Shown here: positions 1-8,128 of the stretch, one piece after another
Position numbering within the stretch: the first letter of the stretch is position 1
How the letters are laid out: every line of letters starts with the position of its first letter
Assembly: GCA_030834765.1 (NCBI GenBank)
Contig: JAUQXG010000521.1
Coordinates: forward strand, 1-8,196
Origin: Lutispora sp.
GTDB lineage: Bacteria; Bacillota; Clostridia; Lutisporales; Lutisporaceae
Length of the DNA stretch: 8,196 nt
Reading direction: 5' to 3'
Notes under the pieces: generated by a model
Told to the model about the DNA's origin: nothing
The model's input: the letters and a program-made list of their open reading frames with translations, nothing else
Database searches by the model: none
Made by a program: the position numbers and the translations under genes

Positions 1-602
1 ATACAAATGGCACTTTAGCTAGGCCAGAGACCTTAAAAGCATTAGGCGAAGCCGGTCTTGACGAGATACGTTTCAATTTGGGTGCTTCTAATTGTTCAGA
101 CAAGGTTATTGAAAATATTGGAATAGCAAAAAAATATATTAAAAATGTAGGCATTGAAACTCCGATGACTCCTGAGTTTTTCGAAACATTTTTTAAGAAA
201 AAGCAAGCGATCTTAGAGACAAAACTCGATTTTATCAATTGTGCAGAATTACATTTAAATGAGAATAACATAAACAATTATTATGGGGAAAACATGTATA
301 TTTCCAGACATGGCTATATATCTCCAATTTGGAGCAGGGAATTAACTCTGGAATTCATGAAAATAGCTGATGAAGAAAACTGGGATTTAGCAGTTCATGA
401 TTGCTCAAACTATACAAAATTTGCTAGAGGTTTAAATTTGAGCAGCAAAGAGGGTAGGTGGTTCGGAGCCAGTAATTATGCCTGTGAGTTTTCTAGGATT
501 CCATACGAAGTATTTATACCAATACTGAATGATGATAATTTCAATTTTTTAAGTGAAGAAGAATTGCCTGACGGTTATAAACCGGTATTGATGAATTATT
601 AG
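1..602 (+). CDS. Probable radical SAM family protein, C-terminal part
   Basis: The reading frame is open from base 3 to the TAG at 600-602, so the gene begins before the window and about 199 C-terminal residues are visible. The first visible residues (TNGTLARPETLKALGEAGLD, then EIRFNLGAS) resemble the interior of a radical SAM TIM barrel, where a 'TNG' strand and an 'aGldeirf' strand are typical. The CxxxCxxC cluster motif would lie upstream and cannot be checked. The tail contains NYTKFARGLNLS, followed by an acidic end that closes in KPVLMNY. A TTG at base 78 could serve as a start, but coding-like sequence runs in frame ahead of it, so I treat the gene as truncated by the window edge. The substrate is unknown. 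A methyltransferase gene follows 59 bases downstream on the same strand, so the two may be co-transcribed. Family assignment is moderate; that this is a coding region is near certain. Confidence 0.7.
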   Translation, partial: TNGTLARPETLKALGEAGLDEIRFNLGASNCSDKVIENIGIAKKYIKNVGIETPMTPEFFETFFKKKQAILETKLDFINCAELHLNENNINNYYGENMYISRHGYISPIWSRELTLEFMKIADEENWDLAVHDCSNYTKFARGLNLSSKEGRWFGASNYACEFSRIPYEVFIPILNDDNFNFLSEEELPDGYKPVLMNY

Positions 603-661
603 AGTGTTTTGATTTTGTTATATGCATTTAGGATTTTAGATTAAGACAGATTGGAGAGGTA

Positions 662-1267
662 ATGATGGGAAATACGGATAAGTTTGAAATGATAGCTAAT
701 GGATATGATACTTCTGAAAGAGTCCAGATTGCAAAGGTGGCATCAGATGCCATTCGTGAATATTTGGTTGATACTAAAAGTAAGACTGCTATTGATTTTG
801 GGTGTGGAACTGGTCTTGTGGGAATGAACTTGCTAAATGATTTTAATTCTATGCTTTTTCTTGATACATCGCAAAATATGATTAACCAAATAAAACAAAA
901 AATTGCTGACTTTAATATTTCGAATGTAGATACATTATGCTTTGATTTCGAAAAAGAAGGTCGATCAGATTTACATGCTGACTATATTCTTATGGCTCAG
1001 GTTCTACTCCATATTCATGATGTTGAGCTAGTTTTATCAAAATTATATGATATTCTAAATATAGGAGGGCATTTATTAATCGTAGATTTTAATAAAAATG
1101 AAAAAGTAGTTTCAGATATGGTTCATAACGGATTTGATCAAGTAAAGCTAGCTGATATTATGACTAAAATAGGATACAGAGATATTCAATCCAAAACTTT
1201 TTATACTGGAAGTAAAATATTCATGGGGCAGGATGCATCTATGTTTATTCTTGATTCACAAAAATAA
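662..1267 (+). CDS. Class I SAM-dependent methyltransferase
   Basis: This 201-residue protein is a small stand-alone Rossmann-fold methyltransferase of the methyltransferase-11/25 type. Motif I, the SAM glycine loop, is AIDFGCGTG at residues 43-51. The acidic residue ending strand 2, which binds the ribose hydroxyls, is D68 in MLFLDTS. The post-motif region LMAQVLLHIHD (110-120) corresponds to the usual 'alhh' stretch before helix D, and GGHLLIVDFN (135-144) is the strand 5 region. No substrate-binding domain is added, so the acceptor cannot be predicted. A GGAGAGG Shine-Dalgarno lies at 653-659. Two tandem ATG codons follow at 662 and 665, and the second has the better spacing (5 bases), so the true protein may be one residue shorter. 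It lies downstream of the radical SAM gene and before an intrinsic terminator, suggesting these two genes end a transcription unit. Confidence 0.88.
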   Translation: MMGNTDKFEMIANGYDTSERVQIAKVASDAIREYLVDTKSKTAIDFGCGTGLVGMNLLNDFNSMLFLDTSQNMINQIKQKIADFNISNVDTLCFDFEKEGRSDLHADYILMAQVLLHIHDVELVLSKLYDILNIGGHLLIVDFNKNEKVVSDMVHNGFDQVKLADIMTKIGYRDIQSKTFYTGSKIFMGQDASMFILDSQK

Positions 1268-1391
1268 ACTTCAACACATAAATTTTTAATTCTGTTGCTA
1301 GACTTGAGATTATTACAATAAAATAGAAAATCATAATAGATGCACTTAAAATTGTAGTACAAGTATTGATTTAATAAAGAATGACATATAT

Positions 1392-1429
1392 CCGCCAAGA
1401 AATCATTGGGTCTTGGCGGCATCTTTTTT
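1392..1429 (+). terminator. Rho-independent terminator of the methyltransferase unit
   Basis: A perfect 9-bp stem is formed by CCGCCAAGA (1392-1400) and TCTTGGCGG (1411-1419), with a 10-base loop. It is followed by CA and then TCTTTTTT. The GC-rich stem and T-run on the plus strand fit an intrinsic terminator about 125 bases after the methyltransferase stop codon. Confidence 0.88.
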
Positions 1430-1600
1430 GTATCCTCAAGGCATGTGGCGTGCGTAATAGAAATGCAAAGTTCTTTGATCCCCATCAAAATGATTCTTGA
1501 GTTGTTCTTAAAAATAGCATGTGTGTTTTCATTCTTGGATTGGAATGTTGCCTTATATTTTCTATTTTGATGGTGGTAATCAAAAAGTTTTTGTTTTCTC

Positions 1601-1629
1601 TTGACTCATGAAATAGCAAAGATTATAAT
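1601..1629 (+). promoter_or_regulatory. Sigma-A type promoter of the GntR-ABC operon
   Basis: The -35 is TTGACT (1601-1606) and the -10 is a perfect TATAAT (1624-1629), with the optimal 17-base spacer. Transcription would start near 1636, about 40 bases ahead of the TTG start of the regulator gene. The -10 lies inside the left arm of a 14-bp inverted repeat, so a bound repressor would block RNA polymerase directly. Confidence 0.85.
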
Positions 1630-1660
1630 GTGCATATAGTATATATACATTATAATCTTT
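1618..1660. repeat. 14-bp perfect inverted repeat, probable GntR operator
   Basis: The left arm AAAGATTATAATGT (1618-1631) is the exact reverse complement of the right arm ACATTATAATCTTT (1647-1660), with a 15-base AT-rich spacer. Each arm contains the self-complementary octamer ATTATAAT. The repeat covers the -10 and the expected start of transcription of the gntR-ABC operon, which is the classical position for autorepression by a YtrA-subfamily GntR dimer. The sequence shows the geometry; binding by the adjacent regulator is inferred. Confidence 0.72.
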
Positions 1661-1677
1661 TAACGTGAGGTGACATT

Positions 1678-2055
1678 TTGGATATTATTATAGTCAATTC
1701 TGCGGATACGCCAATATACGAGCAGATTGCTCGACAAATAAAAGATGCTATTCTAAAAGGTGAACTAAAAGAAGGAGAGCTTTTACCCTCTGTACGCGCA
1801 TTGGCTCGCGATTTGAATATAAGCGTTATAACAACTCGCAGAGCCTATGATGAATTGGAAAATCAGGGTTTTACGGTAAATATGACCGGAAAAGGCACAT
1901 TTGTAGCCACCCAAAATTTAGATTTACTCAAAGAATCACGCTATAAAATAATCGAAGAAAAGTTGTCACAGGCTATTGAGTATTCTAAATCCATAGGCGT
2001 TACAAAGGATGAAGTAATTGAAATAATCAATCTTCTTTTTGAGGAGGATAAGTAA
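1678..2055 (+). CDS. GntR family regulator, YtrA subfamily
   Basis: This 125-residue DNA-binding protein has an N-terminal winged helix-turn-helix (about residues 11-78) and a short helical tail rather than a large effector domain, which defines the YtrA subfamily. The opening TPIYEQIARQIKDAILKGEL, the recognition region LPSVRALARDLNIS (36-49) with TTRRAYDELENQGF after it, and the wing GKGTFVA (71-77) are all characteristic. The tail (about 80-125) is rich in charged residues and probably dimerises. The start is TTG at 1678, preceded by GTGAGGTGA with about 7 bases of spacing. It is the first gene of an operon with an ABC ATPase (3 bases downstream) and a permease, the standard YtrA arrangement in which the repressor controls its own transporter. 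It probably binds the inverted repeat just upstream. The inducer is unknown; for relatives it is often a cell-envelope antibiotic or a peptide. Confidence 0.93.
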   Translation: MDIIIVNSADTPIYEQIARQIKDAILKGELKEGELLPSVRALARDLNISVITTRRAYDELENQGFTVNMTGKGTFVATQNLDLLKESRYKIIEEKLSQAIEYSKSIGVTKDEVIEIINLLFEEDK

Positions 2056-2058
2056 GCT

Positions 2059-2922
2059 ATGGAAACTGTAATGAATGTTAATCAGTTATGTAAGAGTTAT
2101 AAGGATTTTAGTCTGAAATCCATTAACTTTCAAATTAAGAAGGGAACCATCACTGGCTTTGTTGGCCCGAACGGTTCAGGGAAAACAACCACCATCAAAT
2201 GCCTTTTAAATCTGATACGCCACGATAGTGGAAATATTTCTATTTTGGGGCTTGACAGCATTAAGCATGAGCGTGAGATTAAAGACCAACTCGGAATTGT
2301 CTTGGATGTCGGATATTATTACGAAGATCTTACTCTTAGCGAAATGAAAAGGCTTATTGCGCCAATCTATTCTGCTTGGGATGATAAGGTATATCAACAT
2401 TATTTGCAAAGATTTAGTTTGCCCGCAGACCGCAAAATCAAAGATTTATCGAAGGGAATGCGGATGAAATATTCCATTTTGCTTGCCATCTCACATAATG
2501 CAAAATTGTTTATCATGGATGAACCCACATCGGGACTCGACCCATTGATTCGCAACGATCTTATAGAAATATTAAAAGACTTGATTCAGGATGAAGAAAG
2601 AACTGTGTTCTTCTCAACCCACATCACTTCCGATCTTGACAAAGTGGCGGATGATGTAATTTTCCTGTTTGACGGGCAAATTTTTCTTCAGGGGGAAAAA
2701 GACGAAATCAAGAACAATCACGTGATCGTTAAAGGCTCAAATGCGCTACTGAATGAAGATGCTGAAAAACATTTTATCGGCATTCATAAGACTCCTTATG
2801 GCATTGAAGGCTTGTCAAACGACAAGGCAGCGGTAAAGAGGCTATTGAAGGATAATGCAACTTATGAAGTGCCAACCATTGAAGATATATTGCTATACTA
2901 CACAAGGAGAAGGATACAATGA
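2059..2922 (+). CDS. ABC transporter ATP-binding protein (ABC-2 / YtrB-BcrA type)
   Basis: This 287-residue cytoplasmic ATPase energises the membrane protein encoded next. Walker A is GPNGSGKT (36-43). The signature is the variant LSKGM (130-134) in place of LSGGQ. Walker B is LFIMDE (150-155), followed by PTSGLDP as the D-loop, and the switch histidine is H188 in STHITSD. The Q-loop region reads LGIVLDVGYYYEDLT (79-93): the usual glutamine is absent and aspartate D83 occupies about that place. I recall similar sequences in GntR-linked ABC-2 ATPases, but could not check this by alignment. Residues 220-287 form a C-terminal extension typical of exporter-type ATPases. The ATG at 2059 lies 3 bases after the gntR stop, with GAGGAGG (2041-2047) inside the gntR end. 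The 3' end overlaps the permease start by ATGA, implying translational coupling. The set resembles YtrB-type and staphylococcal Pmt-type systems, but with one ATPase and one permease. The substrate is not predictable. Confidence 0.95.
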   Translation: METVMNVNQLCKSYKDFSLKSINFQIKKGTITGFVGPNGSGKTTTIKCLLNLIRHDSGNISILGLDSIKHEREIKDQLGIVLDVGYYYEDLTLSEMKRLIAPIYSAWDDKVYQHYLQRFSLPADRKIKDLSKGMRMKYSILLAISHNAKLFIMDEPTSGLDPLIRNDLIEILKDLIQDEERTVFFSTHITSDLDKVADDVIFLFDGQIFLQGEKDEIKNNHVIVKGSNALLNEDAEKHFIGIHKTPYGIEGLSNDKAAVKRLLKDNATYEVPTIEDILLYYTRRRIQ

Positions 2923-3566
2923 AACCGCAATTATTTAATCTTGTAAAAATGGAGCTTTATTCAGCAAAGAAATATTTAATGTGGTACTTTTTAGTCCCCA
3001 TTATCTATCCTGCTTTAATAAGATATCAGGCAAATTTGAGTGCTTTGTCTTATCTTGTTTGCATAGCTTTGGTCGGTTATATATTATGCACTGGATTTGC
3101 ACAATCGGATGAAAAATATAAAACAGGCATTATGCTGAACACCCTGCCGGTGAAACGGAAGGATATTATAAATGCCCGTTTTATTTCTCTGTATCTTGTT
3201 TATGTGGGGATCACACTCGTCCATATCCTTTCAAAAACCATATTGCATTTTGCAGCACCCCATTTATACGATGCCATGAATTTCAGCGTGATTCCGGCAG
3301 GAATTGTATTTGTGAGCCTTTTCAACGCAGTTCAAATACCACTGTATTATATTTTTGACATCAGAAAATCAGGCATCATCAGCATTATCGTGCTGTTCTG
3401 CCTCTTTGCTCTAATTGTCCACTTTCTTGAACAGGCTTGGATTGTTGCTATTCTTGTGAAAATGGATACGATCATAATTAACTTCTCCCTGATGATTGTG
3501 GCAGCAATTATTTTTCTCATTGCCAGTTCTATTTCTAAAATAATATACAAACAAAAGGAATTTTGA
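2919..3566 (+). CDS. ABC-2 type transporter permease, six predicted helices
   Basis: This 215-residue integral membrane protein has about six hydrophobic segments, near residues 20-35, 42-62, 88-108, 124-146, 151-171 and 184-206. Between the second and third segments is EKYKTGIMLNTLPVKRKDII, a cytoplasmic loop pattern (short 'tLPvkR.di' motif) characteristic of small ABC-2 permeases of the ABC2_membrane_5 type, where it is thought to contact the ATPase. The C-terminus is short and basic (YKQKEF). The ATG at 2919 overlaps the TGA of the ATPase gene (ATGA), with AAGGAG at 2904-2909 giving 9 bases of spacing. It ends the gntR-ABC operon and is followed about 75 bases later by a terminator. With one permease and one ATPase, the working complex is presumably two of each. 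Export of a peptide or antibiotic is a family-based inference only. Confidence 0.9.
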   Translation: MKPQLFNLVKMELYSAKKYLMWYFLVPIIYPALIRYQANLSALSYLVCIALVGYILCTGFAQSDEKYKTGIMLNTLPVKRKDIINARFISLYLVYVGITLVHILSKTILHFAAPHLYDAMNFSVIPAGIVFVSLFNAVQIPLYYIFDIRKSGIISIIVLFCLFALIVHFLEQAWIVAILVKMDTIIINFSLMIVAAIIFLIASSISKIIYKQKEF

Positions 3567-3639
3567 GTTAAACTCTCGATAACCCAAAAAGGGATTTATT
3601 AGCATTATAACAGCCTGGTTGCCGAATGACTGTGTGTCC

Positions 3640-3680
3640 AAAACCTGCCCGTTTTTTCGTGGCAGGTTTTTATTTTTTTA
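3640..3680 (+). terminator. Rho-independent terminator of the gntR-ABC operon
   Basis: AAACCTGCC (3641-3649) pairs perfectly with GGCAGGTTT (3661-3669), and A3640/T3670 adds one more pair. The loop is 11 bases and T-rich. The stem runs straight into a T-tract, TTTTATTTTTTTA. It lies about 75 bases after the permease stop codon. Confidence 0.9.
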
Positions 3681-3703
3681 ATACCAAAAGGAATACGACT
3701 GTG

Positions 3704-3813
3704 AACTAGTAAGCTTTAAGTAGACATGCTCTTTTTTAACGAGAGATGTGACATACACTGGTGGATAAGGATGTACCTTAGGATGGGATTGTCGTCTTTA
3801 AGGCTTACTTGTT
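3704..3813. repeat. Imperfect inverted repeat enclosing about 60 bases
   Basis: AACTAGTAAGCTTTAA (3704-3719) is matched on the opposite strand by AACAAGTAAGCCTTAA (3813-3798), with two differences in 16 positions. Weaker similarity continues inward to a shared GACA. The seven pairs AGTAAGC/GCTTACT are perfect. Inside lies a small perfect hairpin, TAAGG (3766-3770), loop ATGTA, CCTTA (3776-3780). This could be a folded RNA segment or a remnant of a miniature inverted-repeat element. It lies downstream of the ABC terminator and upstream of the rph promoter, so by itself it would not be part of either main transcript. Confidence 0.4.
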
Positions 3814-3890
3814 TGAAAATTGAATCCCTTCCACTTTAATTATAACATATAAAAAATTGTAAATGCAGACTATTTGTTCTCGTGTGCCAG

Positions 3891-3899
3891 TGCTATAAT
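3891..3899 (+). promoter_or_regulatory. Extended -10 promoter candidate for rph
   Basis: TGCTATAAT (3891-3899) is a perfect TATAAT preceded by the TGN extension used by sigma-A promoters that lack a strong -35. The best hexamer 17 bases upstream is only TATTTG (3871-3876), and TTGTTC (3874-3879) would leave just 14 bases, so I rely on the extended -10. Transcription would start near 3906, giving a leader of about 147 bases before the rph ATG. Confidence 0.6.
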
Positions 3900-3971
3900 G
3901 CAATAACACACTATGTAATTTGTTGGGGGGTATATAGAATATTTGCAAAAGGTATATTATAGATAGGCTAG

Positions 3972-6664
<2,693 letters not shown>

Positions 6665-6665
<1 letters not shown>

Positions 6666-6689
6666 TGGGGAAGATGTTGTCTTCCCCAT
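6665..6689 (+). terminator. Hairpin at the end of rph, possible terminator
   Basis: ATGGGGAAGA (6665-6674) pairs perfectly with TCTTCCCCAT (6680-6689) across the loop TGTTG, beginning on the last base of the rph stop codon. The 10-bp stem is stable, but AGGAAAATAAATAAAAG follows instead of a T-run on the plus strand, and there is no T-run on the minus strand either. It may end transcription imperfectly or simply protect the 3' end of the rph transcript. Confidence 0.5.
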
Positions 6690-6828
6690 AGGAAAATAAA
6701 TAAAAGATGAAAGTTAACAAGGCGGCCCAATCAGGGTTGCTTTCTTAGAAGAAAAAAGTAATTTGATAGTTTTAAGACAAGATCTAAGGCAAAGCAAACA
6801 ATAATATATACCTTTCATATATATTTTA

Positions 6829-6984
6829 GTGCTGTTTATGTTGGTTTCCAGTGCGCCGTATGCTTTAGTGGCTCCAACCGAGAAAATTGGTGGCTATTTA
6901 TACGATTTAGCGCTGATTGGACAAAGTACTGCTCAAATGGCCGTTCGGACTATACAGTTTCTGTGTGCCAAAGGTCAGCTGTAG
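6829..6984 (+). pseudogene. Short unassigned open frame, possible gene remnant
   Basis: The frame is open from 6805 to the TAG at 6982-6984, with candidate starts GTG 6829 (51 residues) and ATG 6838 (48 residues). The translation has a hydrophobic beginning (LFMLVSSAPYALVAP) and then TEKIGGYLYDLALIGQSTAQ, which reads more like natural protein than random sequence. No Shine-Dalgarno precedes either start. The last 35 bases run antisense through the 3' end of the acylase gene. The 130 bases before it (6690-6828) contain several stops in each forward frame. I do not recognise the family. The end of a decayed membrane-protein gene or a chance frame are both possible. Confidence 0.25.
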
Positions 6985-7885
6985 TAACATATATGCTGTC
7001 ATAAGTTTTATAGAAATATTCACAAGTATTTGTATTAATAAATGCCGTATATTTGGTATAATCATAGGTGTTTCGACTGGTTACAACAGCTCCCTTTGGG
7101 ATAGAGACACTTTCCATGATATGAAAGCATGCTGCAATTGCTTCCCTGCTATCCTTCGGCTTTGGCAAATGTGCTTTTAGATAAGCGGTTCGTACAAAGC
7201 GTTCCGGAGAGGTAAATCCACCTGGCAGAGGTATCGTTCCTCCTGCCTGACCAAAAGGAGTTAATAGGATATTATCCCAGACGACCTCCTCTGTCTGTGT
7301 TGGAGAAGCCCCTATATAGTTTCTTAAATTTGTCATATGCCATTGAAAATCAGGGCTATTGGACATAATACCAATAGGATTATTTATTAGCTCCAGGCCT
7401 CTTTCCGTTGGTTCGATTACTACACATGCCCCGCTTCTGTCAGTGGCAATCCAGTGTAACGGTGCTATTGTTTTGGTAACAGGATCCGGAATACCTACTA
7501 TGGTGATATCTTTTAATAGGGCAGGTAACTCTTTCACAGAAGCACATTTACCTAAGATATAGTGGAGAAAATCAATGGATGCAATTGGTTGAGTGGTCTT
7601 GTGAACAGACTTTGTATTATACTGGGCATACCCGGCAAAATATAAAACTGCTGCCGCGAAGCCTTTCTCATTGACACCGTCAAAAAAACCAAGAATCCCA
7701 TCAAGTTCCTGACCAAGTCCGATAAATCGATAGGAGTCTGTGAATTGATTGTTGTTCAGGTTATTATTCCATACATAGGAACTGGGGACTATATAAAGCT
7801 GCGGTATAATATCATGTGAAAAGTCCATGTTTCGCCCAAAGAATAGCTCCTTGGATTGAGATTGCAAGGTCATTGCTGTACACAT
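6950..7885 (-). CDS. Choloylglycine hydrolase family protein, penicillin V acylase-like
   Basis: This 311-residue N-terminal nucleophile hydrolase cleaves amide bonds; known family substrates are conjugated bile acids, penicillin V and, for some members, acyl-homoserine lactones. After removal of Met1, Cys2 becomes the catalytic nucleophile. Other family residues fall at or within one position of the standard numbering: R18 and D21 in GRNMDF, N176 in MSNSP, R229 in SPERF. Position 82 is tyrosine (VLYFAGY), as in penicillin V acylase, where bile salt hydrolases usually carry asparagine; this favours a non-bile substrate. There is no signal peptide, so the enzyme should be cytoplasmic. A GGAGGG site (minus strand, 7898-7893) lies 7 bases before ATG 7885, which is the only start that leaves Cys at position 2. 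The gene appears monocistronic and diverges from a MarR-like regulator across a shared palindrome carrying both -35 boxes. Hydrolase family is near certain; the substrate is not settled. Confidence 0.93.
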   Translation of the reverse strand: MCTAMTLQSQSKELFFGRNMDFSHDIIPQLYIVPSSYVWNNNLNNNQFTDSYRFIGLGQELDGILGFFDGVNEKGFAAAVLYFAGYAQYNTKSVHKTTQPIASIDFLHYILGKCASVKELPALLKDITIVGIPDPVTKTIAPLHWIATDRSGACVVIEPTERGLELINNPIGIMSNSPDFQWHMTNLRNYIGASPTQTEEVVWDNILLTPFGQAGGTIPLPGGFTSPERFVRTAYLKAHLPKPKDSREAIAACFHIMESVSIPKGAVVTSRNTYDYTKYTAFINTNTCEYFYKTYDSIYVTTADLWHTETV

Positions 7886-8008
7886 ATGAATACCCTCCAG
7901 AATATTGTTTTATATAATATATTAAAATGAATAAATAATATGAATATATTGCATTTAGTACTAAGGTTTAATTTATATATTTTTGATTTTAAATTTATGA
8001 TGAATGCG

Positions 8009-8036
8009 TTTATATATATATATAAATAAATGTCAA
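8009..8036 (-). promoter_or_regulatory. Promoter of the acylase gene
   Basis: On the minus strand, TTGACA (8036-8031) is followed after 16 bases by TATAAA (8014-8009). Transcription would begin near 8002, leaving a leader of about 117 bases before the ATG at 7885. The -35 lies in the left arm of the palindrome. The spacer and -10 overlap an alternating (TA)7 tract (8011-8024). Confidence 0.7.
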
Positions 8037-8071
8037 GTATTGTTTAGTTGCTAAACAATACTTGACATTTA
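8027..8071. promoter_or_regulatory. 45-base palindromic operator between divergent promoters
   Basis: Bases 8027-8047 are the exact reverse complement of 8051-8071 (21 bp per arm), separated by TTG. The inner core is TTGTTTAG, TTG, CTAAACAA (8040-8058), a size and symmetry suited to a dimeric winged-helix repressor such as a MarR protein. Each arm also carries a TTGACA -35 hexamer pointing outward. The element lies upstream of both promoters' start points, so neither transcript includes it, which argues for a protein-binding site rather than an RNA hairpin. Binding by the adjacent regulator is inferred. Confidence 0.8.
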
Positions 8072-8089
8072 CTTTTATAAGGCTATAAT
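8062..8089 (+). promoter_or_regulatory. Consensus promoter of the MarR-like regulator gene
   Basis: Perfect TTGACA (8062-8067) and TATAAT (8084-8089) are separated by 16 bases. Transcription would start near 8096, about 33 bases ahead of the ATG at 8129. The -35 is part of the right arm of the palindrome, so the gene is probably autoregulated. Such a strong consensus without repression would be highly active. Confidence 0.85.
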
Positions 8090-8128
8090 ATGTGGTAAAT
8101 AAACAAAACAAGTATAAGGAGAGATCAT

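Larger units (their letters stand above)
1268..1677. other. 410-base intergenic region between two transcription units
   Basis: This gap holds an intrinsic terminator (1392-1429) for the methyltransferase unit, then an AT-rich stretch of about 170 bases (1430-1600) in which I see no convincing gene. It ends with the promoter and inverted repeat of the GntR-ABC operon. A 95-codon minus-strand open frame crosses the terminator and the 3' end of the methyltransferase gene. I regard that frame as spurious because it is antisense to real sequence and its composition is unlike a normal protein. Confidence 0.8.

Noticed and set aside
1201..1488. A 95-codon minus-strand frame across the end of the methyltransferase gene
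   Set aside because: It covers a clear terminator and the antisense of real coding sequence. Its translation is rich in Cys and Tyr without recognisable motifs.
6917..7562. Plus-strand frames opposite the acylase gene
   Set aside because: The minus strand encodes a complete, recognisable Ntn-hydrolase with its active-site residues, so the plus-strand frames are incidental.
8027..8071. The perfect palindrome read as an intrinsic terminator
   Set aside because: It lies between two divergent promoters whose -35 boxes it contains, so neither gene transcribes it. It is AT-rich and lacks a proper T-run. An operator is the better explanation.
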